29,271 bases of DNA from positions 1 to 29,271 of IMG/VR virus record IMGVR_UViG_3300017783_000137. One strand, given 5' to 3'. Under the pieces are notes generated by a model. The model did no database searches. It had not been told where the DNA came from and saw nothing but the letters and a program-made list of their open reading frames with translations. The position numbers and the translations under genes were made by a program. This DNA is from a virus. Below, in pieces: positions 13,765 to 20,517 of this stretch; the first letter of the stretch is position 1; the number at the start of each line of letters is the position of its first letter.

Positions 13765-14753
13765 ACCTTTTTCCAGTCTGTGAATTTAATTTGTGCTTCT
13801 AACCCGTGATAGGTATTCGATTTGATTATAGCACTAGGGTCAAGTCCTGCCATAAACATATCATTCATATCTTTGTGTGATATACCCTTAGGCCATATCA
13901 CTACTTGCTCCTTACTGTCTATCGCAGATTTGATTCTCTGCACGATCTGTCTGTTGCGGGGCTCATTATCGAAGACCCAGACCCTAGATCTATAAGGAAG
14001 AGAGCGGTGGTCAACATCGCTACCACACATAGCAACAGAGTTGGCAATGAAAGTGGAGTCGAATGGTCCTTCTGTAACATAAACTGTCTCCTCAGGGTTA
14101 ATAATATCTTGTCCGAATAACTTTAGACGATCTTCAAACATCACAGTGATGTATCGTAACGTGCTAGTTGGAGCCAGAGATCTACCCTGAATGCCAAACC
14201 ACACACCGTCCTCACCAATGAGAGGGATAATAATTCTAGGTCTGTCATTCTGGAGATTATCAAATGTCTGTCGTTGAGTGTTGACCCATCTCTTAAACTT
14301 GTCAACATAATAGAATCTTCCCAGTTGTGATGCTGGTATCTTCCTATCTTCTAGATACTTTCTAGCAAGGTGCCCAATATTTAGCTCGTTGATTGGTGTC
14401 ACATCTGTGATTTTCTTGGCGAAATATGGGGTGGCACTGACATACTTTGGACTGGGTGTATGCCTACCTTTACCAGTCATCCCTTGCTTATACTTCTCCA
14501 TGATAAATTGATCATGAAGATCGACAGCATGATCCTTCAGAAAGTTTGAGACCGACCTACCCATGCCACAGTTATGACACTTGAATATATACTCAGTCTT
14601 CTTTAGAAAGAAAAACCCCCTTGCTTTACTCTTATTCTTCTGAGAGTCACCGCAATAGGGGCATCTAAAATTATACAGTCCAGACTTTACGTGTTTAAAC
14701 TTCTCCAGTCTGCAACTGAGGAGTCGGATGTATTTGTCCTCAACGTAGTCCAA
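13761..14753 (-). CDS. 61: T4 gp61-like DNA primase
   Basis: The primase makes RNA primers for the lagging strand together with gp41 helicase. The 330-aa protein has a zinc ribbon with C31, C34, C59 and C62 (CPYCGDS ... CHNCGMG) and a Toprim region with YVTEGPFDSTFI and VWVFDNEPRN. The start is a TTG at 14753; an in-frame TAG lies just upstream and no ATG occurs for many codons, while DYVEDKYIRLL fits the expected N-terminus. It overlaps the coiled-coil membrane-protein gene by 67 bp and nrdA by ATGA. A promoter candidate lies 22 bp upstream of the start. Family call is firm. Confidence 0.93.
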   Translation of the reverse strand: MDYVEDKYIRLLSCRLEKFKHVKSGLYNFRCPYCGDSQKNKSKARGFFFLKKTEYIFKCHNCGMGRSVSNFLKDHAVDLHDQFIMEKYKQGMTGKGRHTPSPKYVSATPYFAKKITDVTPINELNIGHLARKYLEDRKIPASQLGRFYYVDKFKRWVNTQRQTFDNLQNDRPRIIIPLIGEDGVWFGIQGRSLAPTSTLRYITVMFEDRLKLFGQDIINPEETVYVTEGPFDSTFIANSVAMCGSDVDHRSLPYRSRVWVFDNEPRNRQIVQRIKSAIDSKEQVVIWPKGISHKDMNDMFMAGLDPSAIIKSNTYHGLEAQIKFTDWKKV

Positions 14754-15133
14754 TGATCTGCTGCCGCTACAGACATACTATCATCTGTAGGGCGAATGGT
14801 CAACCCCAGGAGGGGCAGTAATTGAATTGCACCAACGATCACCAGGGCACCCCAGGACACCTTCCAAACAGTCTTCTGATTATCTTCTACCTTAACCTGC
14901 AATGCTTCCACCTGCTTCTCTACTCTAGAGATGAGTTTGATGATTGCATCATTCGCTTTATCACCCTCGTCAAGTCTATTCTCATGACGCTCAAGGATGA
15001 TAGCAACCTTATTACTATTATCTTGAATAGAGCTTACTGCTCTCTCAAGTTTATCCAACATCTCCTTAGAGAGGTCTTCATAGATACCCAGTTTGGCTTC
15101 TAGTGTATTTAATTTTCCAAAACCGAATGGCAT
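14687..15133 (-). CDS. Coiled-coil protein with C-terminal membrane segment, 148 aa
   Basis: Residues about 10-90 are a charged helical coiled coil (EDLSKEMLDKLERAVSSI ... LISRVEKQVEALQVKVEDN). One hydrophobic segment follows, VSWGALVIVGAIQLLPLLGL at about 93-112, and then a Ser/Thr/Asp-rich tail. The topology resembles tail-anchored membrane proteins of phages, including some spanins or hemolysin XhlA-type lysis proteins, but no specific family is established. It starts directly after the stop of the preceding gene. Its last 67 bp overlap the primase gene, so the polar tail may be partly a by-product. Confidence 0.75.
   Translation of the reverse strand: MPFGFGKLNTLEAKLGIYEDLSKEMLDKLERAVSSIQDNSNKVAIILERHENRLDEGDKANDAIIKLISRVEKQVEALQVKVEDNQKTVWKVSWGALVIVGAIQLLPLLGLTIRPTDDSMSVAAADHWTTLRTNTSDSSVADWRSLNT
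14775..14803 (-). promoter_or_regulatory. Candidate sigma70-type promoter for primase and RNR genes
   Basis: TTGACC (14803-14798), a 17-bp spacer and TAGTAT (14780-14775). It is weaker than the three consensus promoters and lies within the upstream gene, but position (start about 15 nt before the primase TTG) fits an early promoter for gp61-nrdA-nrdB. Confidence 0.45.
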
Positions 15134-15523
15134 TTATTCCGCTCTCAATGCTTGTTGTCTTTTTTTCCAGTAAAACTTAATGACATCATTTGGATACAGT
15201 CTAACAACTGCCAACTTTTTAAAATTCTCAGGGCGATAGATCTTTCTCAACTCAATCTTGAGTTGTGCTTCTGATCTACCATACAATACATATTGCTCTG
15301 CTCCATCATAGGAGATGAGGAATGGGAGGTAAGAAGAATCCTTCTGTGCTCCTTCAGTCTTTAACATCTCTCCTTGTGAGATGGTATAGCGGCGACGTTT
15401 CTTAGGTTTCTTTTTACTTGCCCCTAAGAGAGGATCAAAACCACCGTTAGGTCCAGTGGGATCAGCACTACTACTGAATCCACCATCACCAGCACTCATT
15501 GTAGGTGCGTCTTCGTTAATCAC
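15134..15523 (-). CDS. Hypothetical protein, 129 aa
   Basis: With the GTG at 15523 it begins INEDAPTMSAGDGGFSSS, a Gly/Ser-rich disordered stretch, followed by a basic block (SKKKPKKRRRYTISQ) and a folded C-terminal half ending FYWKKRQQALRAE. The start is decided by a GGAGG ribosome site 5-6 nt upstream and a GTGA overlap with the previous stop; the longer frame to 15634 lies inside the preceding gene. Low-complexity start plus basic block is common in phage virion proteins. Function unknown. Confidence 0.8.
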   Translation of the reverse strand: MINEDAPTMSAGDGGFSSSADPTGPNGGFDPLLGASKKKPKKRRRYTISQGEMLKTEGAQKDSSYLPFLISYDGAEQYVLYGRSEAQLKIELRKIYRPENFKKLAVVRLYPNDVIKFYWKKRQQALRAE

Positions 15524-15888
15524 AGAACCTCCAGTAATTCTACTACGTCGCGATCGACTTCTATTGCATCTAAACACCCACCTAATTGTGGGTATAGGTT
15601 TAAGTAGACAAGAAAGGTTTTGATCAAGGACCAATACTCCCTATCTAACTTATACATCAACAAAGGTATAGTGCCATCGTTGAATACATTAAACAAAATA
15701 ATCAGATGATTCAATATAAGATTGACTCGGAGGACACCTGTCTTTAAATATCTTTTGAGTAATCTCTTTAGATATTTAAACTTCTTCATGTCCTCCATGA
15801 AATCGTCTACAGTAACTGATTGTGGATTATCATAATGCTGAATAGCAAACATCAAATAGTTTTTTTCATTAAGTAGATCAAAATGCAT
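15520..15888 (-). CDS. Conserved T4-like phage protein, 122 aa
   Basis: No function is recognised, though the layout (NEKNYLMFAIQHYDNPQSVT, then MEDMKKFKYLKRLLKRYLKT, then LILNHLIILFNVFNDGTIPL) recalls a conserved family of unknown function in T4-like phages and marine viruses. It is helical, with a hydrophobic LILNHLIILFNVF stretch that is more likely a buried helix than a membrane span. It follows the Ig-like virion protein by 16 bp and overlaps the next gene as GTGA. It is probably co-transcribed from the late promoter at 16553-16560. Confidence 0.82.
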   Translation of the reverse strand: MHFDLLNEKNYLMFAIQHYDNPQSVTVDDFMEDMKKFKYLKRLLKRYLKTGVLRVNLILNHLIILFNVFNDGTIPLLMYKLDREYWSLIKTFLVYLNLYPQLGGCLDAIEVDRDVVELLEVL

Positions 15889-15904
15889 TACGAAAATCTA
15901 TTCA

Positions 15905-16525
15905 TCAGGATCCGAATGTAACAGCACCCACGCCATCGCTGATCACTTCCTCTGTGCCACCTGCTGAGGTGATCTTGACGCGATACTTGTAACCGTCCAG
16001 AGTGTCAGCAGCGAGACCACTGTAAGCAAGAGTTGCGGTCGTGAAGTCTGCATAGGTGATACCTGTGTCAAGTCCAGCAGTGATGTTGGTCCACTTCTTG
16101 GTTGAGTTAGCAGTCTGACGCTGCCAGACATATGCAAGGGCACCAGGTGTGCCAGTGGTCGTGGTGGTGAGGGTGAATGTTCCAGCACCAGAAGATGATG
16201 TGGAAGCAGCAGGTTGTACTGTGATTGTCACTGCCGATGCAACGTCTGCTGCAATCGTGTCATCTGTTTGTGTCTCGGTGCCATCAGGGTTGCTGATGAA
16301 TGCGAGTTGCTCTGCCTTGTGACGTGTGTCTCCATTAGCAGTGGTGTATGTGCGATATGCCCACCAACCAGGACTGCAAAGACCACGAGACTTATTCTCT
16401 TCTAACAATGCTTCAGCAGCATCCACAAAAATAATTGTCTCGGAAACGGATCCGCTACCGTTACCACGGGCGAGACCTGCTTGAGTTTTGTTTGCGTTAC
16501 TGTCAGTTCTCCCGTAAAGAGACAT
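15905..16525 (-). CDS. Virion-associated protein with Ig-like domain
   Basis: The 206-aa protein opens MSLYGRTDSNANKTQAGLAR, followed by a segment with GLCSPGWWAYRTYTTANGDT and a linker, then from about residue 96 a Thr/Ser/Gly-rich Ig-like beta domain with YVWQRQTANSTKKW and YKYRVKITSAGGTEEV. Such domains decorate capsids or tails of tailed phages and bind host-surface carbohydrate weakly. An exact T4 late box (TATAAATA) lies 27 bp upstream of the ATG and GGAG is the ribosome site. Virion location is strongly suggested; whether it is on head or tail is not. Confidence 0.82.
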   Translation of the reverse strand: MSLYGRTDSNANKTQAGLARGNGSGSVSETIIFVDAAEALLEENKSRGLCSPGWWAYRTYTTANGDTRHKAEQLAFISNPDGTETQTDDTIAADVASAVTITVQPAASTSSSGAGTFTLTTTTTGTPGALAYVWQRQTANSTKKWTNITAGLDTGITYADFTTATLAYSGLAADTLDGYKYRVKITSAGGTEEVISDGVGAVTFGS

Positions 16526-16552
16526 GGTGTACTCCGTTAATTCTAGTATATT

Positions 16553-16560
16553 TATTTATA
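16553..16560 (-). promoter_or_regulatory. T4-type late promoter TATAAATA
   Basis: Exact TATAAATA on the minus strand, in a true intergenic gap between a terminator and the Ig-like virion gene, 27 bp before its ATG. This is the best late promoter in the window. Confidence 0.85.
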
Positions 16561-16562
16561 AC

Positions 16563-16580
16563 AAAAGGGGCTTCCGCCCC
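16563..16580 (-). terminator. Intrinsic terminator after the 64-aa gene
   Basis: On the minus strand GGGGC-GGAA-GCCCC followed by TTTT, directly after the stop at 16585. It is followed at once by the late promoter, so one transcription unit ends and the next begins within 30 bp. Confidence 0.87.
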
Positions 16581-16584
16581 CTAA

Positions 16585-16779
16585 TCATCTTGCCTTCATT
16601 GCTTCTACAACTTGTGCAAGTAATTGGTCATCCATATCAGTCTTGGTCAATTTAACTGCCTTCTGCAGGATAACAATGCAGATGTCAACTAACTTCTCCC
16701 CGAGTTCTTCATTCTCAGGAATCTTGGCGACGGCATCAGAAATAATTTTAGATGCTAATGGTAATAGAAATGAAAGCAT
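16585..16779 (-). CDS. Small helical protein, 64 aa
   Basis: The protein reads MLSFLLPLASKIISDAVAKI, then PENEELGEKLVDICIVILQK and ends AVKLTKTDMDDQLLAQVVEA plus MKAR. Two amphipathic or hydrophobic helices are separated by a PENEE turn. A holin-like or membrane-associated role is possible but not established, as the helices are not uniformly hydrophobic. GAGGA precedes the ATG, and a terminator follows. Confidence 0.78.
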   Translation of the reverse strand: MLSFLLPLASKIISDAVAKIPENEELGEKLVDICIVILQKAVKLTKTDMDDQLLAQVVEAMKAR

Positions 16780-16813
16780 ATTCAGTCCTCAGATGGTGCT
16801 GAACTATATATGC

Positions 16814-17200
16814 TTACTTACCACCAGCACGTTTAGCGTCATGGTCCTGTGTCATCTGTAGCATCTTCTGCTTCATGCGATCTTTACTCGCTTTCTTAGC
16901 AGCAGAGTCATCTGCTTTTGATTCTTTGGGTGGTGCTTCGCACTCTTCCTTTTTAACATCCTGACCAGGCTCATACCATTTGCCATCGCCATCAGAATCT
17001 TGCCAACGCTTACCTGCTTTTGCTGCAGCGATGTGCTTTTCTTTTGCTTTTTTCTTGGCGGCTTCTTTCAACTCCTCAACAGAGGATTGAATACGCTTTC
17101 TTAGATTTTCAGACATGAGATCTTCTTTCTTAGGGTTGATAGTAACGTTACCCTTTTTGGTTGTTTTTAGAGAGGACTTCTCTGAACCCATTGGTTTCAT
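16814..17200 (-). CDS. Lysine-rich protein with DxDxDG calcium-type loop, 128 aa
   Basis: The protein is highly charged: a Lys-rich helical part (SVEELKEAAKKKAKEKHIAA), then RWQDSDGDGKWYEPGQDV at about residues 65-82, where D68, D70, D72 and G73 form a DxDxDG loop like the start of an EF-hand or dockerin site, then an acidic/Lys tail. The twelfth loop position is Gly rather than Glu, so calcium binding is not certain. It overlaps the previous gene by ATGA with a strong GGAGGAG site. A TATAAATA box lies 59 bp upstream. Probably a late virion or scaffold-related protein. Confidence 0.78.
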   Translation of the reverse strand: MKPMGSEKSSLKTTKKGNVTINPKKEDLMSENLRKRIQSSVEELKEAAKKKAKEKHIAAAKAGKRWQDSDGDGKWYEPGQDVKKEECEAPPKESKADDSAAKKASKDRMKQKMLQMTQDHDAKRAGGK

Positions 17201-18084
17201 TCCATCTCCTCCATTGCTTTTAATTCTGCATCAGTAAACAGTCCTGACTCAGACAGTTTATTTATAAACTCTTCATTCTTCTTGTCAGCCTCTTTCTTCT
17301 TTAGTGCTGCTTTACGGAATGTTAGATCAGTGCGACTGCCACTGTCCATCTTGCCCTGACTTTCAGGTTTCTTAGACCCACCAGCAGGTTGAGCACCAGC
17401 ATCACTACCAGTCCTTCTGCCCTGAGCATACTTGGATCCACTCATCTTAGAGTCGCCAGAGACCATCTTGCCTGCATCAGATCTACTGTCCTGATACTGC
17501 TTCTCAGTCTGACCGTGCTTACCCTTGTAGAGCTCTTCGATCTCCTCTTCCTTCACGCAGTTAGGGACTTCCTTACCGCCTTTATTCTTAGTGCCGCTTG
17601 CCTTGTATCCTGCCCAGCATGTGGAAGCACCAACGTTTTTACGTGCTGCTTTCATACCCTCAAGCATTTCCTGGTGGAGATCTTCGATATCAATACCGAC
17701 ACCCTCACTCTTGCTAGTAACACCGAGATCTGCTGCATCCTTTGCAGTCTTCTCTCCTTTCTTACCAACAACAATGTAACGACCGTCTGCCTTCTTACCA
17801 GTAATCAGCATAGACTGACCACCAGACTGGACTACACGTCCAACATTACGATCACCATCACTCTGACTCTTCTTCTTAGCAACTGACTCACGATCAATTT
17901 GGAATCCAGCATACCCCTCAACTTGAGGTTCGTATGCATCAAGGACTTCCATCACCTTCATCACGCCATTGTGTAAGCGATTAGTTTTAGGTAGGGTGTC
18001 CTCTTCAATTGCTTTGAGAATATACGCCTGCTCAGTAGGATTATAGTCCATTAAGGCGGCAGACACCAGCATTTCTAAGGTCAT
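17197..18084 (-). CDS. Conserved late phage protein with CW..NCV motif
   Basis: The 295-aa protein starts MTLEMLVSAALMDYNPTEQA, has a basic middle, and at about residues 155-177 the motif CWAGYKASGTKNKGGKEVPN then CV, with C156 and C176, a sequence shared by several virion or prohead-core proteins of marine T4-like phages (from memory). The C-terminal third is Lys/Ser/Gly-rich and likely disordered. The frame opens at a TTG (18153), but the ATG at 18084 is preferred because it lies about 30 nt after a CTAAATAG late box. A head-related role is likely but not proven. Confidence 0.75.
   Translation of the reverse strand: MTLEMLVSAALMDYNPTEQAYILKAIEEDTLPKTNRLHNGVMKVMEVLDAYEPQVEGYAGFQIDRESVAKKKSQSDGDRNVGRVVQSGGQSMLITGKKADGRYIVVGKKGEKTAKDAADLGVTSKSEGVGIDIEDLHQEMLEGMKAARKNVGASTCWAGYKASGTKNKGGKEVPNCVKEEEIEELYKGKHGQTEKQYQDSRSDAGKMVSGDSKMSGSKYAQGRRTGSDAGAQPAGGSKKPESQGKMDSGSRTDLTFRKAALKKKEADKKNEEFINKLSESGLFTDAELKAMEEME
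17259..17266 (-). promoter_or_regulatory. T4-type late promoter TATAAATA inside a gene
   Basis: Exact TATAAATA on the minus strand, within codons for EFINKL near the 3' end of the preceding gene and 59 bp upstream of the 128-aa gene. An internal late promoter is plausible, but the match may reflect coding sequence. Confidence 0.55.
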
Positions 18085-18115
18085 GGTCTTATTAACAGAA
18101 GGGAATTCGTTGTAA

Positions 18116-18123
18116 CTATTTAG
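18116..18123 (-). promoter_or_regulatory. Late-type promoter CTAAATAG
   Basis: CTAAATAG overlaps the stop codon of the nucleotidyltransferase gene and precedes the ATG at 18084 by about 31 bp. It supports that ATG as the true start. Confidence 0.6.
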
Positions 18124-19240
18124 TTTCAGAAGTTTTTCTAATTTCTGAGGCAAACTGACTAAACTTTTTGGTTGCTTGACCAGGGGTCATATCTTGTAAT
18201 GCCTTTCTATATAGATCTGTGCCGACTTTCCAGTCGTTTCCACTGCCATCGTCAGCAGAATAGTTGCTTTGATCCTTTGATGTGTCAGCAGCCTTTGCCC
18301 ATGCTGATTGAATGCCATCACCCTCTGAAATCTCAGTGATGTGCTGCAACCATGCACGATTCTCTCCACCATATTGATCTTTGAATACGATGTAGTTGGT
18401 GCCACGGTGGACAACTTCACCACGGATACCACTATCATCATGCTCGATAATAGCACCCACCTTGAAGATGTGATCCAGCATATAGTGATCACGGAATGCT
18501 TCAAAGTCTAGGATAGGAGCATACTCCCATACAGATTCATGCACAGACTCACCCTTCTTACCCTTCTTCGCTTTGGGTGGTGGGGTCATACCAGTGAGAA
18601 CGTCCTGCATCAACTGTTTGCTGTGCTTGTAACCACCAGATCCAGCGTGGAATGATTCATGATCACCACTCTGTGCATGTGCTCTCTGCTTACTGGCAGA
18701 CATGTTTTCCACAGGGTCATCACTATCGTCAGCACGAGCACCAGCAGACTTAATGTTTATGCTCTTGAAGTCATAGTGCATTCCATTATATTTGTTAGTC
18801 AGTTTCTCAAATTCTTTCACACGGTCGTCACCAACAACCATGGTTACATGCTCATGACCCTCATCATGTAGGTCTCTGAGGATGTCAAATACATTCTTAT
18901 GCTGCTCATTGTTTTGGATCGCATCCTTGTGACCCTTAAACATCTTACGCATGTGATCTACTTTCTGCCCAGCAGTGAGCGGATTCTTCTTGTGATCTTG
19001 GGACCGTGATGGATAGATACGGTAGTTACCTGAGTCCCCCGAATGCGCTTTGACAGCATCCAACAACTTACCATGACCAGCATGAGGAGGATTAAACCTA
19101 CCAAAAGTAAAGGCGACATGTTTGTCTTCTAGTTTCTTATCTGCTGCCGTAGAGGTCTTACCCTTAGATGAAGTAGCAGGTTTCTTTGTTGCAGTCTTTG
19201 CTGCAGCAGCTGCTTCTTTGATGAATTCTATAAAACGCAT
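18116..19240 (-). CDS. HxGH nucleotidyltransferase with capsid-targeting-like N-terminus
   Basis: The protein has a cytidylyltransferase-fold core: AFTFGRFNPPHAGH at about residues 43-56 with H53-x-G-H56, later TMVVGDDRVKEFEK, and NMSASKQR as the second phosphate-binding motif. It would transfer a nucleotidyl group, as in NMN or coenzyme A precursor adenylation. The C-terminal half (from VWEYAPILDFEAFRDHYMLD) is of unknown fold. The ATG at 19240 gives MRFIEFIKEA, close to the T4 internal-protein capsid-targeting peptide MKTYQEFIAEA, with a possible gp21 cleavage site after IKE. An ATG at 19264 is less likely because the late start would fall on it. Confidence 0.82.
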   Translation of the reverse strand: MRFIEFIKEAAAAAKTATKKPATSSKGKTSTAADKKLEDKHVAFTFGRFNPPHAGHGKLLDAVKAHSGDSGNYRIYPSRSQDHKKNPLTAGQKVDHMRKMFKGHKDAIQNNEQHKNVFDILRDLHDEGHEHVTMVVGDDRVKEFEKLTNKYNGMHYDFKSINIKSAGARADDSDDPVENMSASKQRAHAQSGDHESFHAGSGGYKHSKQLMQDVLTGMTPPPKAKKGKKGESVHESVWEYAPILDFEAFRDHYMLDHIFKVGAIIEHDDSGIRGEVVHRGTNYIVFKDQYGGENRAWLQHITEISEGDGIQSAWAKAADTSKDQSNYSADDGSGNDWKVGTDLYRKALQDMTPGQATKKFSQFASEIRKTSETK

Positions 19241-19270
19241 TTGTCTCGGGAAAAACTCAGTCATATATTC

Positions 19271-19278
19271 TATTTATC
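19271..19278 (-). promoter_or_regulatory. Late-type promoter GATAAATA
   Basis: GATAAATA differs from the T4 late box by one base. It overlaps the stop region of the ligase-like gene and lies 30 bp before the preferred ATG at 19240. Confidence 0.6.
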
Positions 19279-20464
19279 AACCCCAGTTCTTTTCCACAGT
19301 AAAGTTTGCTCTGGAAAACTCTAGACGGTCTACCAATTTGATAGCAGCACCACTCCTGATAGCAACAAAACCTTCTGGGGCAGTCACTTTGAAACCATTC
19401 TCAGTCTTGATGAAGGTGCCAATACCCTGGACCTTCTCCAGTTGACGGATGACTATAGTCTTAGACGCAGCAAGATTCATATAGGAAGCGACAGTCATGT
19501 AAATGGATTGGGAGTGTGCGTTGATAAACTTCAGACCATCATCCATAATCTTCTGATACTTCTCCTTGGTCTTCTCTTGCTTCTTAGAGTCAATCTCTTT
19601 CTGTAATGCACCCTTATAGTATCCACTGAATCCAGCAGCTACAGCTCTAGCATTAGGAAGAGCACGTCCTGTACGGATGAAACTATTGAAATAAATCTTA
19701 AACATAGAAGCAAGCATAAACTTACCCTCACCTGTTGACTGTAGCACGTCAAGGAATTTGGATGCCTGCTTGAGAGATCCTTCTGCTTTCCTGATAGATG
19801 CTTGATACTTTACGAATTCTGCAGGGGTGAATAGAGTTGCGTCCTGAGTGCTGAAGTCTGAAGAGAAGACCATAACATCAGGCACATTCTGCATCTTGGA
19901 TACATCAACACCGAAACTAGCAGTCATGTCACGCAACTCAGGACCGCCATTATAGGTAGTGTGAAAGACGATACCCAGTTTTGCACGGGCAACCTTACGA
20001 CCCAGGTCTGATTTTGTAGGTACAGCATAGGTAATAGTGTTTGGTTGGAAGGTGATTGACTGCTCACCACCCATCATACGTGTGCTCTTACCAGTGGTGA
20101 ATAGAAGATCACCCTGAATCACACCCTCAAAAGGGAGTTTAGGCAGTTGCTTCAGACACTCCTTGAGCATTGCTGCAAGGTTGCCAGTGTAGAGAGCATC
20201 AACATCAGCAAACGATTGACAGATCTTAGGGACTTGAGCAAAGACACCCTTGGTGCCCACGAAGAATCCTCCGTTAGTGGGGTGGAAACCACAGATCACA
20301 GCAGGAGCACCGTCCCACTTGGTAGTGACACGCATTGTAGATCTAGGCTCCGTCAGCATGACGCCTAACTCATTAAGAAACTTGATCGCATTGCGACCAC
20401 CTGCTGATCCCTGGTTAAGGATGTCATCTTCTAGGTGCTCTAGGTGGGTGTTTTGCTTTGCCAT
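19277..20464 (-). CDS. KxDG ligase-superfamily nucleotidyltransferase-like protein
   Basis: The 395-aa protein starts MAKQNTHLEHLEDDILNQGS and shows, in the right order, the motifs of covalent nucleotidyltransferases (DNA/RNA ligases): motif I K49-W-D-G52, an IQGDLLF motif III-like segment at 116-122, a GIVFHTTYNG segment like motif IIIa, EGFV at 364-367 (motif IV) and AIKLVDR with K376 (motif V). Motif III has Asp where Glu is usual. I infer a ligase or capping-like enzyme that forms an enzyme-NMP; the family is usually left unannotated in cyanophages. It lies between nuclease-like and HxGH nucleotidyltransferase genes. A TATAAT stretch lies just upstream. Confidence 0.7.
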   Translation of the reverse strand: MAKQNTHLEHLEDDILNQGSAGGRNAIKFLNELGVMLTEPRSTMRVTTKWDGAPAVICGFHPTNGGFFVGTKGVFAQVPKICQSFADVDALYTGNLAAMLKECLKQLPKLPFEGVIQGDLLFTTGKSTRMMGGEQSITFQPNTITYAVPTKSDLGRKVARAKLGIVFHTTYNGGPELRDMTASFGVDVSKMQNVPDVMVFSSDFSTQDATLFTPAEFVKYQASIRKAEGSLKQASKFLDVLQSTGEGKFMLASMFKIYFNSFIRTGRALPNARAVAAGFSGYYKGALQKEIDSKKQEKTKEKYQKIMDDGLKFINAHSQSIYMTVASYMNLAASKTIVIRQLEKVQGIGTFIKTENGFKVTAPEGFVAIRSGAAIKLVDRLEFSRANFTVEKNWG

Positions 20465-20517
20465 ACCTGTATTATACTTGAATTAGATCGGCCTCGCAAC
20501 CGATGGTGGACACTTCT

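Noticed and set aside
16785-16805. TATAGT-like box before the 64-aa gene
   Set aside because: No acceptable -35 sequence at 16-18 bp; the AT-rich stretch is probably just the intergenic spacer.
17389-17886. Plus-strand open frame of 165 codons opposite the CW..NCV protein
   Set aside because: Antisense to a real gene, composition dominated by Thr, Ser and Leu from the complement of Lys/Ser/Gly codons; no start signals.
20471-20504. TATAAT box plus a 5-bp hairpin upstream of the ligase-like gene
   Set aside because: A sigma70 start from this box would fall on the ATG itself, the -35 (TTGCGA) is poor, and the hairpin lacks a U-tract. Kept only as a weak possibility.
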